The notes under the pieces: model-generated | Database searches by the model: none | The model's input: only the letters and a program-made list of their open reading frames with translations | Told to the model about the DNA's origin: nothing | Part shown: one piece after another, positions 18,372 through 28,805 of the stretch | Position numbering within the stretch: the stretch's first letter is position 1 | How the letters are laid out: each line of letters starts with the position of its first letter | Made by a program: the position numbers and the translations under genes | From: Stentor coeruleus | Lineage: Eukaryota > Ciliophora > Heterotrichea > Heterotrichida > Stentoridae | Direction: 5' to 3' | DNA length: 64,000 nt | Assembly: GCA_001970955.1 (NCBI GenBank) | Contig: MPUH01000211.1 | Span: 16,841-80,840, forward strand

Positions 18372-21029
18372 ATGCAAAATAAAAAAACGAATAATGATCA
18401 TGCTCCGGTATCTTTAGCTGTAAAAGATCCAGACAGACAAAATAGCGGACGTAAGTTATATTTAGAATCAGATGTTAATCAATTTGGGCACATACCCTTA
18501 ACTAGAAAGCAGAAAATCTTTGTAATCTTTACATAGAGTAACATAAACGCTTTTCTCGATCATTGGTCTTGGTCAATCCTTATGCTAGTTGTGACAATTT
18601 TTGCACTATTTGGAGATGACTTTCGCCTAGCTGTGTTCACAAAAACAGCTGATGATGGTTTTTCAGCAGCAATGATTGTTTGTCTTATCCTTTTCGGCTT
18701 CGAAATCATCATGGCTTTTATCACAAAGCCCGAATACCGGTTTTCGTTTTTCTTCTGGCTTGACGTCCTTTCAACAATATCCTTGATTTTTGACATAAAT
18801 TGGATTTGGAATGCAATTCAAAGCAAAGCAAGTACCACTTTAGTCCAATCAACTCAAATAGCCAGAGCTTCACGAGCATCAAGAGCAGGGACAAGAGCAG
18901 CACGTATAATCAGAGTTATAAGAGTAATTCGGCTTATAAGAATAGTCAAACTATACAAACTAGCCCAATCAAAGCTTAAAAATAAAGAAGCACCACTTAT
19001 TAGAAGCAACATATGTTGTAGAGGAACCACAGAAGTTCAACCAATGACATTAACTAAAAACATCCCTGAAATCCAACAACTACAAGAAGATTCCATGTCT
19101 CAGAATTTTGACAGTTTCGGTAATCATCAAGGGCAAAATGAAGACGACCCTATAAAAGACGCATCAACAATAAACAAAAAAATGACAAGCTATAAAAAAT
19201 CAATAACACTTGCTGAAGCTAAAGTTGATATGCCTCAAGAAAGTAAGGTAGGTAAAAAACTATCTGAATTGACAACAATGAGAGTGATTATTGTAGTACT
19301 TGTTATGATACTTATGCTACCTTTTTTTAATCTTAGTATGTATAGAGAAATTGACTCATATCAAATGGGATTAGAGATGATTGATAATTTTATAGAGGAA
19401 AGTGAAAAATTTGATTTTTTTTTCAATGAATATGTTAGTCAATATAAAGATGACTCTTTACCTTTGATATACCTTAGTGTTGGTAATGAAGATATTTGGG
19501 ATTGCTCAACGAATCCTGATGATTTAAGAGATGCTGAGGTTAATATTGTTACATTAAATGCAGAAGATAGTTATGAATATTTCAGTTATGCGATATTTGA
19601 TTTGAGATCACAGACATCGTTGCAAGCTGGGATTAATATGATTAAAACGTTTTTTATATGTTTGGTGTTGACAATTGGTTCGGTTATGTTTTCAAAAGAT
19701 ACTAATGAGATAGTTTTGGAACCGCTTGAGAATATGATAAGGACAGTAAAAAACATAGCGAAAAATCCTTTACAAGCCGTCCAAGAAGAAGAGCGTAACG
19801 CAGTAATAAAAGAAGAAGCTTTTGAAACCACAATGGTAAAATCCGGTAACAGACGCACAATGCTTGAAACTGAAATACTAGAACAACTCATTATAAAAAT
19901 CGGAGCTTTAATGGCTTTAGGTTTTGGTGAAGCAGGTTCTGAAATCATAGCAAAAAATATGCAACAAAGCAAAGGTGATGTAGACCCTCTAGTACCTGGA
20001 AAGCAACAACTTTGTATATTTGGATTTACTGATATACGACAATTCCCTGATGTAACTGAAGTTCTTGAACAAGATATAATGATATACGTTAATGAAATAG
20101 CTTTAATAGTCCATCTATGTGTGGATGAATGTTTAGGAGCTACAAATCGTAATCTTGGTGATGTCTTTGTCCTTGTATGGAAATTCCCAGATTCAGTTAT
20201 AACAAAAGATAAAAACAAAAGCAAAACTCTTATAACATCTCATCCATATGTAGCCCAATATGCTGATTTAGCTTTAATAAGCTATATAAAAATCATAAGT
20301 GAAATCAACAGAAATAAAACTGTGTTAAAGTACAATGAAAACCAAGCGATTCTTGAAAAACTCCCACATTTTAAAGTTAAAATGGGTTTTGGGCTACATT
20401 TTGGTTGGGGTATTGAAGGGGCTATTGGTAGTGAATATAAAATTGATGCATCGTATTTATCGCCTCATGTAAATTTAGCTTCAAGATTATGTGCGGCAAC
20501 AAAACAATATGGTGTATGGATGCTTATTAGTGAATATGTCCACAAACTCATGTCGGAAAAAATGAAAAAAATGACAAGAAGAGTTGATAGATGTACTTTT
20601 AAAGGATCAGCTGAACCTATGAATATTTATACTGTTGACTTAAATACTTATAATCTAGAATGTTATTCGCCAAGACCAGTTGGCACTGATAAAAATAAAA
20701 AAAGAGCAAGAGTCGCTCAAAGAACATCAAGAGAAGAATTGCATAAGGATTTATGGTCAGGGACTTATAAAGCGATAAGGAAACTTAAAGAAGAAAACGA
20801 GTTAAAACAAATGCTTTTAGACAGGAATCAAGAGTTTTATGAGATATACGAACAAGCATTATCAGATTATCTTAACGGCCAATGGAAACCAGCCCGCGAA
20901 GGTTTTGTCAAAGCTTTAAGTCTTAAAGAAAATGATGGTCCATGCTTAAACATGATCCACTACATCGATGATTATGGTGGTATGGCCCCAGCAACCTGGA
21001 ACGGTTATAGAAAATTGCTTGAGAAGTAG
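18372..21029 (+). CDS. Voltage-sensor/class III nucleotide cyclase fusion, two introns
   Basis: The true start is ATG 18372. Removing 15-nt introns at 18451-18465 and 18522-18536 gives 875 residues. Segments S1-S3 fall at about 57-130, followed by an S4 helix at about 161-186 with Arg/Lys at every third position (RAARIIRVIRVIRLIRIVK). There is no pore signature. A cytoplasmic linker, TM at about 293-312, an extracellular loop of about 100 residues, and TM at about 416-432 follow. The cyclase domain has both metal Asp (FTDIRQF, D544; NLGDVF, D587) and the transition-state pair N691/R695 in VNLASRL. The substrate-choice positions are atypical (Arg, Ser), so cAMP versus cGMP cannot be called. 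A TPR-like tail follows. It likely couples membrane voltage to cyclic nucleotide; ciliate channel-cyclases are the known parallel. Confidence 0.9.
18451..18465 (+). other. 15-nt intron 1 of the cyclase gene
   Basis: GTAAGTTATATTTAG splits a codon after its first base (C/AA, Gln). The exon before it is open from ATG 18372, and the downstream frame is reached only by splicing. Confidence 0.9.
18522..18536 (+). other. 15-nt intron 2 of the cyclase gene
   Basis: GTAATCTTTACATAG contains an in-frame TAG at its end. Its removal joins RKQKIF to SNINAFLDHW between codons and restores the full N-terminus of the voltage-sensor protein. Confidence 0.88.
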
Positions 21030-21098
21030 TTAAAAACTATATTAAAATCAAAAAAATTTAATAAGCTTATTTGCCATCTGTGAATAAAGCGGCATATT

Positions 21099-22047
21099 AT
21101 GGTATTAATCCACGTCAAAAAGTCTGATCATGATCAGTTTATAGTAGAAACCACAAGAGAAGCTGAAACTGTTGTTGTAATAGAAGAAATCATAGACAGT
21201 ATTTTATATATAGTTTCCAATCTTAGATTAAGAGTTGATAAAGCTTGTGGGTTTGTTGAAGAACTGACTAAGTATGGACCTTTAAAAGATGAGGAAAAAA
21301 GAGGCTTAACTGAAGGAGAAGATGATATTCCATGTCCTATACCTGGGCATATAAGAGTTATTGACCCTAATCATTATAGAATTGGATGGTGTGTTCCAGA
21401 AGATCTAGGTCGAAGGGTTTTTGAAACAACACAATCAGCAAGGGCACTTATTCATAAATCTAATGCTGATAGGAGGATTACTATTAATATGAAACAGTTA
21501 CGAGAAGCACTTATGCTTATGAAAGGAGCGGTTAATATGGCTTATCCTGCTTATCATGGATTACCTCCTTGGGAACCTGCTGTTATTGCTTTAGAAAATG
21601 AAGATTTTAGAGAAGTTCTTAGTGGGGAAGAGTTTTTTGAAAAGAATTCCTTGTTGTGGTTTGCTGGTAAAGAAATACAAAGAGGAAAAAATATTGGGTT
21701 TTATGTAAAAGGTAGTGAAAATACTAAGATTATTGCTAAGATTACAAAGTTTGGAGCTGGGGCACCTGTTAGGGAACCTGCTATTGATACGGAAACACAG
21801 AAACAGATGATTGCATGGCATCATAAGAAGGAAGAAGAAGCGAAAAAAGTTATGGCGGTTGATGATGGGGATCAGTATTTGAACTCACCTTGGGCTAATC
21901 CTAGAGGATTGAAGAATCAGTTACATGGAGCTGGGGNTGGCGGTTGATGATGGGGATCAGTATTTGAACTCACCTTGGGCTAATCCTAGAGGATTGAAGA
22001 ATCAGTTACATGGAGCTGGGGATATTAGATATAGACCTTTAGGTTAA
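21099..22047 (+). CDS. CFAP298: CFAP298 (C21orf59/Kurly) ciliary assembly protein, disturbed by an assembly duplication
   Basis: Starting MVLIHVKKSDHDQF, the protein matches CFAP298 throughout: LRGAV-like MKGAVNMAYPAYHGLPPWEP, LLWFAGKEIQRGKNIGFYVK, ENTKIIAKITKFGAGAPVRE, and the C-terminal YLNSPWANPRGLKNQLHG. CFAP298 helps preassemble and deliver outer dynein arms and affects planar polarity of cilia. An 84-bp segment (21853-21936) is repeated at 21938-22021 after an N. Reading through from the second copy gives the natural end GDIRYRPLG and TAA at 22045-22047, matching the family ending. The literal sequence is therefore broken by an assembly error; the native gene is probably intact, near 288 residues. 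Confidence 0.93.
21853..22021. repeat. 84-bp tandem duplication around an N
   Basis: Copies 21853-21936 and 21938-22021 are identical and separated by one N. They lie in the conserved CFAP298 C-terminus, which other organisms carry once, so this is an assembly artefact. Confidence 0.9.
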
Positions 22048-22871
22048 GTAGTAAGATGATTTTTTAGATTAGTGGAAATTTGGGTTGTGGGGATTGTGTT
22101 GAGGTGGAATGCTTAGCGAAAATTTTTAAGGGTTTTGGATGTGGGATAAAAATATAGTGACTAAGATTTTAAATTGTGAGAAATTGTAATTGATTGAGTA
22201 AGAGGGTGTTAAGGTTGATAGTATTTATAAAATGGGAAATTAGATGATGATTCATGTGTGTTTTTATTATTTTTAATTGTGATAATTAGAGAAAATTAGG
22301 GTTTAGATGCAGTGATTTTTTATTTTAAAATCGATTTAGGAATTTTTTAAGGCAGGTAATAGATTTAGAGGATTTTTTGGCGAAATAGACATTTGAGATA
22401 CTTTTTCTATTGATACTTTAATAGTTTATTATCTCTTTTATGAAATTTATTAGCAATTTAAAATCTTTTTCTTTAGTACTTCTAAACACTTTAATTGTTT
22501 AGTACTGTTCCATCTTATAAATAAAAACTACAGCAAATATACACCTAAAGGTTAAATCATTTGACTCAAAGGAATTTATATGAAAAATGAGAAATAAAGC
22601 ATGATCAAGTGTGAGTACTTGTTCAGATTTACAAATATTTGTAAATAAGATTGTATAAGACTTGTTATAAGATAAAATTCCTCTAATTTCGGTTAGAATT
22701 TCGAACATGAATTAGTTTTTTAAAGAGTAAATGTTTTCGTTTTTAATAATCCCACATCTCCATAAATCTTATCCCAACTCCCATCAAACTTCATAAAAAA
22801 AGGCATCCCAACACAAAAACTTTCATCCCTTACATTATTAAACATTCAAAAATCATATAAAAAATCTCTAA
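22048..22871. other. Intergenic with strong base-composition switch
   Basis: The first 150 bp after CFAP298 are rich in G and nearly free of C. The last 130 bp before the next gene are rich in C and nearly free of G. A 69-codon minus-strand frame at 22499-22708 is listed separately. Nothing else is seen. Confidence 0.6.
22499..22708 (-). CDS. Possible small protein or remnant
   Basis: An ATG-started minus-strand frame of 69 residues begins MFEILTEIRGILSYNKSYT and contains SEQVLTLDHALFLIFHINSF. It is hydrophobic and protein-like but short, matches no known family, and sits in a gap where other gaps hold decayed genes. It could be a remnant. Confidence 0.28.
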   Translation of the reverse strand: MFEILTEIRGILSYNKSYTILFTNICKSEQVLTLDHALFLIFHINSFESNDLTFRCIFAVVFIYKMEQY

Positions 22872-23534
22872 ATGGAGCCACAAACAGGCCTAATAACTCA
22901 CAAGCTTTCAAAAGACCAGCCACAAACCCACCAAAAAACGCAACTCCTCCCTCCATCACACAAAAAAGCATTTTCAAACGATTTCATCCAAGACAAATCG
23001 CATTTTCACTCAAAAGACCCCAGCTTCTCCCTTCATAAAAGCGTAACTTTAAATGCCAGAAAGAAAAAGTCACATAAAAAAGATGAAAAAAACTTAGAAT
23101 GCGTATACCCACAGCATATAGAAGTTATAGAAAAAATTAAGAAAATTAAAAGCTTAGGACAACCTTTACCTTTTAGCCCACAAACTCCACCACCTATATT
23201 ACGTAATTTCTATATAGCTTATGGTAAAAAAACAGGAACACTTGAGAAGAAAATCAAAGAAAGATTAGAAAATGTTGAGTTTATATTACCAGATGAACCT
23301 TATTCAATGGACATTTTTCTTAAAAGAATTAAAGAAACAGAGAGGGTTATAAGGCAAGAAAACGAGTTTATATATAAAATACGGAAGTTCAAACCGAGAA
23401 TACAGTTGAAACATACAAGTAAAAAAGATAGTAAAGAATCTAGTAAAAGTAGGAATAGACATTGTCCTAGGAATAAAACCCCAATTGCGTTAAGTCGTAC
23501 AGGAATTATTTTGGCTTCTACGATTCATGCTTGA
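22872..23534 (+). CDS. Basic protein, unknown
   Basis: The 220-residue product has a Gln/His/Pro/Ser-rich disordered N-terminal half. A more conserved-looking centre (about 75-165) includes YPQHIEVIEKIKKIKSLGQP, PPPILRNFYIAYGKKTG and LPDEPYSMDIFLKRIKETER. A basic Ser/Lys tail follows. The centre looks like a structured helical unit, and proline patches such as PFSPQTPPP suggest binding to partners. I know no family for it. The start is the first ATG after a C-rich 5' flank. Confidence 0.6.
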   Translation: MEPQTGLITHKLSKDQPQTHQKTQLLPPSHKKAFSNDFIQDKSHFHSKDPSFSLHKSVTLNARKKKSHKKDEKNLECVYPQHIEVIEKIKKIKSLGQPLPFSPQTPPPILRNFYIAYGKKTGTLEKKIKERLENVEFILPDEPYSMDIFLKRIKETERVIRQENEFIYKIRKFKPRIQLKHTSKKDSKESSKSRNRHCPRNKTPIALSRTGIILASTIHA

Positions 23535-23686
23535 ATTTGTAGTAGGATTGAGATTAATAGATATGATGGATTTTTGTTCAAAGATTTTGTCATAAATAAA
23601 AATATGAAACTTAGAGAAAATCATTTTTTTTTTTTACTTTAAACTCCATATGTTTTAACCTTAACATAAAAATATTAGAAACTCAC

Positions 23687-25546
23687 CTAATAAGATTCCC
23701 CTTCTTTTTCTTCAAAAATAGATGATCCATGTGAATCTGTCTTTTTCAACCTAGCCATAAGTTCTTTTTCTTTTATAATCAGCATCTGGTTTTTCTCATC
23801 CAACTTCCTCTTAAACGAAAAAACTTCAGCTTCTTTAGTCGATAGCAACCTCATCCCCGACTCCAGTTTCAAAAACTGATTTTTTAACTTAGCCTTTTCC
23901 TCAGTCAAATCTTTATCAATCATTTTACGTTTTTCTTCCATCTCGATATGCGCTTTTTTCAAAAATTCCGCCGCTTTCGTCAATTCTTCACGATCATTTT
24001 CAATCTCTTTATGAGCATGTTCCAATTCAATTTCTCTCTCTTGAACTTTATCAATTTTCTGTTCAAGTTCCAAAGTTATCTCATCAATATCTCTATTACT
24101 CGAACGATTCATTTGAAACGAATCAGCTGATACTTGTGATTTATCTTCTTCAATAACTTCTAACATACCTTTTTGTTTTCCTACTAAAAATATTTCATTA
24201 TGTAAATTTTCAATTAAATTTTCCATATCTTGTTTTTTCTCAGTAAGTTCTTGTAATAAATTACTTAAAGTTTCTGATTGTTTTTCTAATTCGGGTATCG
24301 TAAAAGTTCTTAAATCTTCAACTTGGATTTTAGATTCAATAAGACTAGCTTCGATAACTGAAAAATTATCAAGTTTTTTTTTTATGTCTTTTTCCTGTTT
24401 TTCTACAGAAAATTCTCTTTCATCTAAGACAATTTCTCGTTCTTCAAGCTCACGGTTGAAATTATCCATTTGTTCTTGAAGTTCACGATATGCTTGTTCG
24501 ATTTCTTTTTCTCGTTCTTCAAGTTCTATAAATTTCATATCGTATTCTTGGTTTACTGATATATATTGTCTATCTGAAATCCCTTGATCTTCGATTGGGC
24601 TTTTTCTTGCTGAAAGTTTTGATTCTCGTTCAAAACTCGCGATTTGGTCTTTGATTTGTAAAAGCTCATTACGCTCATCTTCAATATCTTTACGAATGTT
24701 TTGGAGTTTTATTTTCTCTGACTCTTGGGATTGTTTTTCTTGATCTAAATGCTCGATTTTTACGTTTAGGAGAATTTCTTGTTCTTCAAGCTTTCTGGAC
24801 CTTTGGTCAAGCCTCCATTTTTCCTTTTCAATTTCCAACTTGTCTTGTGTTATACGTTTTTGGTCAATAGACAGAGTTTGTTTTGTCTGGTTTAAACAGT
24901 TTTCCAATTGCATCAAACTTTCTTTTTCGTATTTCAAATGCTTTGTTGATTCTTCAAGTTTCTTCTCGATTTTTTCTTTCATGTCTTTTGCTTCACTGAG
25001 TTTCCTATCAGCATCTTCTTTGTCTAACCGTATTTTTTCTTGTTCAAATCTTTTGCTGTCATTCCAGTTCTTTTGTTGGATTTCCAAATCGTTTTGTGCT
25101 TGTTTTAATTGTACTTCCATATCTTTGATCCCTTTTTTCTCAGCTCGAACTTTACTTTTTTCTTCTTCAAGCTTTTCTTCTTTTTTCTTAAGAAGGTGTT
25201 CATAACGGTTAAGATTTTTTGTTGTTTCTTTAGCTTTATCTAGTTCATCACGTAAACGTCTGTTTGATATATAGTCGATATCTTCTTCATATTGGTCTGA
25301 TGACACTTTTGGGTCTTTACCTTGTTCAGTTAAGAGACGATCAACAGCTTGAGTTAGAAAATTAACTGCTTGTGCTATAGGAGGATCAGCTGTGAATTGG
25401 AAAGAGAAAGTTGGGTTTATTCGTTTGAGTTGGGTTTGAATAAGATTAATAAACTCGGTAATGTTTATTTGTTCATTTTCTCTTGAGAAAGGATAAGGAC
25501 TGAGAATTGGGTCAACTAATCTTGAACCTGAACGATAGCCGCTCAT
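23687..25546 (-). CDS. Long coiled-coil protein
   Basis: The 619-residue product has a short N-terminal globular region (about 1-100) and then almost unbroken coiled coil to about 600, rich in Glu, Lys, Gln and Leu, with no motor, kinase or other catalytic motif. Such proteins usually form cytoskeletal scaffolds. The frame stays open for about 33 codons upstream of the ATG at 25546 with protein-like sequence (SRGYHSQYISRALSPR), so a missed 5' exon is possible, although I found no convincing intron there. Confidence 0.78.
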   Translation of the reverse strand: MSGYRSGSRLVDPILSPYPFSRENEQINITEFINLIQTQLKRINPTFSFQFTADPPIAQAVNFLTQAVDRLLTEQGKDPKVSSDQYEEDIDYISNRRLRDELDKAKETTKNLNRYEHLLKKKEEKLEEEKSKVRAEKKGIKDMEVQLKQAQNDLEIQQKNWNDSKRFEQEKIRLDKEDADRKLSEAKDMKEKIEKKLEESTKHLKYEKESLMQLENCLNQTKQTLSIDQKRITQDKLEIEKEKWRLDQRSRKLEEQEILLNVKIEHLDQEKQSQESEKIKLQNIRKDIEDERNELLQIKDQIASFERESKLSARKSPIEDQGISDRQYISVNQEYDMKFIELEEREKEIEQAYRELQEQMDNFNRELEEREIVLDEREFSVEKQEKDIKKKLDNFSVIEASLIESKIQVEDLRTFTIPELEKQSETLSNLLQELTEKKQDMENLIENLHNEIFLVGKQKGMLEVIEEDKSQVSADSFQMNRSSNRDIDEITLELEQKIDKVQEREIELEHAHKEIENDREELTKAAEFLKKAHIEMEEKRKMIDKDLTEEKAKLKNQFLKLESGMRLLSTKEAEVFSFKRKLDEKNQMLIIKEKELMARLKKTDSHGSSIFEEKEGESY

Positions 25547-26668
25547 TCTTGGAGATAGTGCTCTGCTTATATATTGAGAATGATACCCTCTGCTTTCTTC
25601 ACTGTATTCTTGGGAAGTTCAACATTTTTATATACCATTAACCTATTTAATTAGGAAAAAAATGCTTGGATTCTCTTATAAGAATTTAAATTATATAAAA
25701 TATTGTGGATTTTTTGACGGTAGATAAGAGATAGTAAGATGTGATAGGGAATTTAAAATTTTCTATTAATTTTGTTTGGCAGAAAATGAAGGTGAATTTG
25801 AAAAATTGTAAGTATTTTTGAATAAAGAAGTGAGTTGTTTTAATAAGTGGGATGAATAATGTTGAGGATATTTTTATTTGGCTGAAAGAAGTAATTTTAT
25901 GTTATTTAATGATTAAAAATTGATTATTAAATAGTTTGCTTTTGTAGCTAAAATAAAAGATTTTTATATATGATAAAAAGATATAAAGTAATAGATTTTA
26001 AGTGGTAGGATTTATCCCTATTTCAAGTAAAATTTCTAGATGTGATCTTTTATGATATATAAGATGTTGTATACAGCATATAAATACTAAAATATTATTT
26101 TCAGTTGAATTAAACTTCATCTGTCCAAAGTTTTTCTTAGCATTAAAAATATTTCCTCATATAATTTATAAGATAATTACAGATTTAGTGATATTTTTAT
26201 TTTAAAAAGATTAAAAGTCACCATTACTTTAGTTACACAATTTCTTTCCCTTAAGTTTATATAAAATTATATTAAATCCATAAGTTTCTATAAGAAATCC
26301 TACTAAAACTTTTGAATACAAAATACCTTAACGATTTCCACAATAAATTCCTAATTTCCATTATTCATGATCATTAAAATCCTCATTATCCTTCAGTAAT
26401 TCAACTAAATCATGCATTAAAAAAAAATCCAAATTTAAGTTAAACCCTATACAAATTTATCCACCAAATAATTAAGTAAAACTATCAACTATATTTTTTA
26501 TCAAACATTTTCTTATAATAACTATCAAATAATTCAACATAAATTCATTTAAATTTACACAAACTCTATTTTCTCCCTTACATAAAAATCCAATTATCCT
26601 TTATACTCCCACATATTCTTCAATCAAATAATTTCATTATCACTTATCTAATTCCTACTCTGCAAAAA
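25547..26668. other. Divergent intergenic region, nothing recognised
   Basis: About 1.1 kb between the 5' ends of the coiled-coil and PKA-R genes. It is AT-rich, turning rich in C and poor in G over the last 300 bp before the PKA-R start. I see no gene, repeat or RNA. Confidence 0.55.
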
Positions 26669-27844
26669 ATGTCAAAATCAAGGGGAAAAAGTGAAAGCCA
26701 ACAATACATTCAAAACAAACTAGACCCAATACTTAAACCTCTAGTCTCACAGCTTCTCTTTGAATCCCCAGAGAACATTTACGCTTATTGCCTTGATTTT
26801 TTAACCAACCTTCCATGCTATAAGTTATCTCAATCAGAAAAAGATGAGTTAAGAAACCTTCGCGGGCTAATTGATAAAGGCATCATAGTTGAAGAATCTG
26901 AAGAATCATATACAAGTAGTTCAAGTGATAATGAAGATGATTACGTTGATGAAATTTTACCTAAAATGACTGAAAAAACATTCAGACAAAGGTCAAGTGT
27001 TAGTGCAGAAGCTTTTGGCACATGGAATAAAAAGCAAAACTTTATCCCAAGGGTTATAAAAAAAACCTTTGAACAAGAAATAAGTCTCAAGTCTCGCCTG
27101 TCGAAAAATTTTATGTTTGATTCTTTGGATGAGAATGAAAAAAACCTTGTCATCAAAGCAATTGAAGAAAGAAAATATCCTGAAAACAGTTCGGTTATAC
27201 GACAAGGTGATAGTGGAGATGAGCTTTTTATAGTAGAATCAGGGAAGTTAGAATGTAGTAAAGTGTTTTCTCCAGGTCAAGAATCAAAAGTCTTAAAAAT
27301 TTATAAACCTGGGGAAACTTTTGGTGAATTATCTTTATTATACAATACCCCAAGAGCAGCTAGTATTAGATCCATAACTCCAATAACTTGTTGGGTTCTT
27401 GATCGAGGAACATTTACACATATTGTAAAAGATGCGGCTATAAAAAAACGTGAAAAATACAATGAAGTGCTTAATAAAGTTGAAATACTTAGAAATGTTG
27501 ATAGTTTTGCAAAGATGCAAATTGCTGATGCTTTGAAATCTGTTTGTTTCAATGCTAATGAATATGTTATTAGACAAGGAGATTGGGGGGATTTGTTTTA
27601 TATAATAGAAGAAGGCACAGCTGTTGCTACGAAAATGATTTTTTTAAAAGAAGAAGTTGTTATGGAGTATAAAGAAGGAGATTATTTTGGAGAACTTTCT
27701 TTGCTTAAGTCTCAGCCGAGAGCTGCTAATATTAAGGCTACGTCTTATTTGAAGTGTGTAACTTTGGATAGAAAGTCTTTTAAACGCTTGCTTGGACCAT
27801 TAGATGAAATCATGAAAAAAACAGAATTGTATAGTCTTAATTGA
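26669..27844 (+). CDS. cAMP-dependent protein kinase regulatory subunit
   Basis: The 391-residue product has the full PKA-R layout. An N-terminal RIIa-type dimerisation/docking helix pair occupies about 10-55 (YIQNKLDPILKPLVSQLL). An acidic linker leads to an inhibitor site RQRSSVSAE near 111-119. Two cyclic-nucleotide domains carry phosphate-binding cassettes FGELSLLYNTPRAASI and FGELSLLKSQPRAANI, each with the Glu and Arg that bind the ligand. It holds the catalytic subunit inactive until cyclic nucleotide binds. Ser at the P site makes it RII-like, though the P-3 residue is Gln instead of Arg. Some protist R subunits or PKGs prefer cGMP; the Ala before each Ala/Ser end favours cAMP. Confidence 0.93.
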   Translation: MSKSRGKSESQQYIQNKLDPILKPLVSQLLFESPENIYAYCLDFLTNLPCYKLSQSEKDELRNLRGLIDKGIIVEESEESYTSSSSDNEDDYVDEILPKMTEKTFRQRSSVSAEAFGTWNKKQNFIPRVIKKTFEQEISLKSRLSKNFMFDSLDENEKNLVIKAIEERKYPENSSVIRQGDSGDELFIVESGKLECSKVFSPGQESKVLKIYKPGETFGELSLLYNTPRAASIRSITPITCWVLDRGTFTHIVKDAAIKKREKYNEVLNKVEILRNVDSFAKMQIADALKSVCFNANEYVIRQGDWGDLFYIIEEGTAVATKMIFLKEEVVMEYKEGDYFGELSLLKSQPRAANIKATSYLKCVTLDRKSFKRLLGPLDEIMKKTELYSLN

Positions 27845-28191
27845 GGGTTTTAGGATTTGATTATTGAATATGAGGATTTTTATAGGATTATATGAGTTGT
27901 AGATTTTTTTTTTGGAATTTTATGATAAGATGTCTTAAATAAGATTATGAGTTTTCTTCAGGATTGGATGTATAAATATTTGATTATGTTATGATTATTG
28001 GTTTATAAGATCTAGTGAGTTTATATTATAAGAAATAATTTTGAATTTATGAATTTGAGACTTTTTTAAGTTTGAAAGTTGCATACTTTACAAGATTTAA
28101 GTTACTAGTTGGCTATAAATATATCAATTTGCATATTAAGTGCCTAAATCAATTCTTTGATCTTTACAAAATATAATTTCTATTCAATAGC
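27845..28191. other. Convergent intergenic region
   Basis: The 3' ends of the PKA-R and Nudix genes face each other here. The left part is rich in G and T. I see no further feature. Confidence 0.5.
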
Positions 28192-28788
28192 TTAATTATT
28201 AATTGTAAAAGCTAGTCCTAGTGAAAATAAGTAAATCCTGGAATCAATTGCATAGTTTTTTTCCTTCATCAACACCTTCAAATGCTGTTGTATATTATCC
28301 AAAGGTATAAGTTCTACATTAATATGTTCCTCAGGGTCTAAATCCTGTATAGGTTTTTTATTCTCATCTAAATCTCCATCAACTTTTATTTTAATCAATC
28401 TCGAACACTCATTACTTTTCCAAGGGTCATTATACGCAATAAGCCCAACATCTTGAACATTTTCCCTAAAAGCTGTATATCCAGTCTCTTCCTTAAGTTC
28501 CCTTAAAGCAGAAGTAACAGGGTCAAGATCTTTAGCATCAATCATCCCAGCAGGAAGTTCTAAAACCCATTGATTAATAGGAATCCTATATACAGCAACA
28601 GTAATAAGTTTCATACAATTATCATGTTTAATAGTCGCAAGAATCGATACTCCATCTGAATCAGCAACTCTTATTGGCCTACTACAATGTTCCCATATCC
28701 CAGGTCCTCCATTAGAAGTTGTAAACTTGGTAACATTCATCTGAAGCCATTTCCCAGCATATATAATTGTCTTTTCTAAATTTTTCAT
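28192..28788 (-). CDS. Nudix hydrolase, NUDT5-like ADP-sugar pyrophosphatase
   Basis: The 198-residue product fits the NUDT5/ADP-ribose pyrophosphatase group: QWVLELPAGMIDAKD, then ALRELKEETGYTA (the REUxEExGU core of the Nudix box), a DPWKSNECSRLIKIKVD strand, and the C-terminal AIDSRIYLFSLGLAF, like NUDT5 VDARVYSYALAL. It would split ADP-ribose or related ADP-sugars to AMP and sugar phosphate, using Mg bound by the box glutamates. The first Glu of the box is replaced by Asp with one extra residue, so the loop differs slightly. Its ATG lies 17 bp downstream of the PMS2 stop on the same strand. Confidence 0.88.
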   Translation of the reverse strand: MKNLEKTIIYAGKWLQMNVTKFTTSNGGPGIWEHCSRPIRVADSDGVSILATIKHDNCMKLITVAVYRIPINQWVLELPAGMIDAKDLDPVTSALRELKEETGYTAFRENVQDVGLIAYNDPWKSNECSRLIKIKVDGDLDENKKPIQDLDPEEHINVELIPLDNIQQHLKVLMKEKNYAIDSRIYLFSLGLAFTINN

Positions 28789-28805
28789 TTTATTTACTTA
28801 AGCGA

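Noticed and set aside
19586-20224. 212-codon minus-strand frame inside the cyclase gene
   Set aside because: The sense strand encodes conserved cyclase motifs here; the antisense product is Ser/Thr-rich with no recognisable domain.
24840-25205. 121-codon plus-strand frame inside the coiled-coil gene
   Set aside because: Ser/Phe-rich antisense of a Glu/Lys-rich coiled coil, a common artefact.
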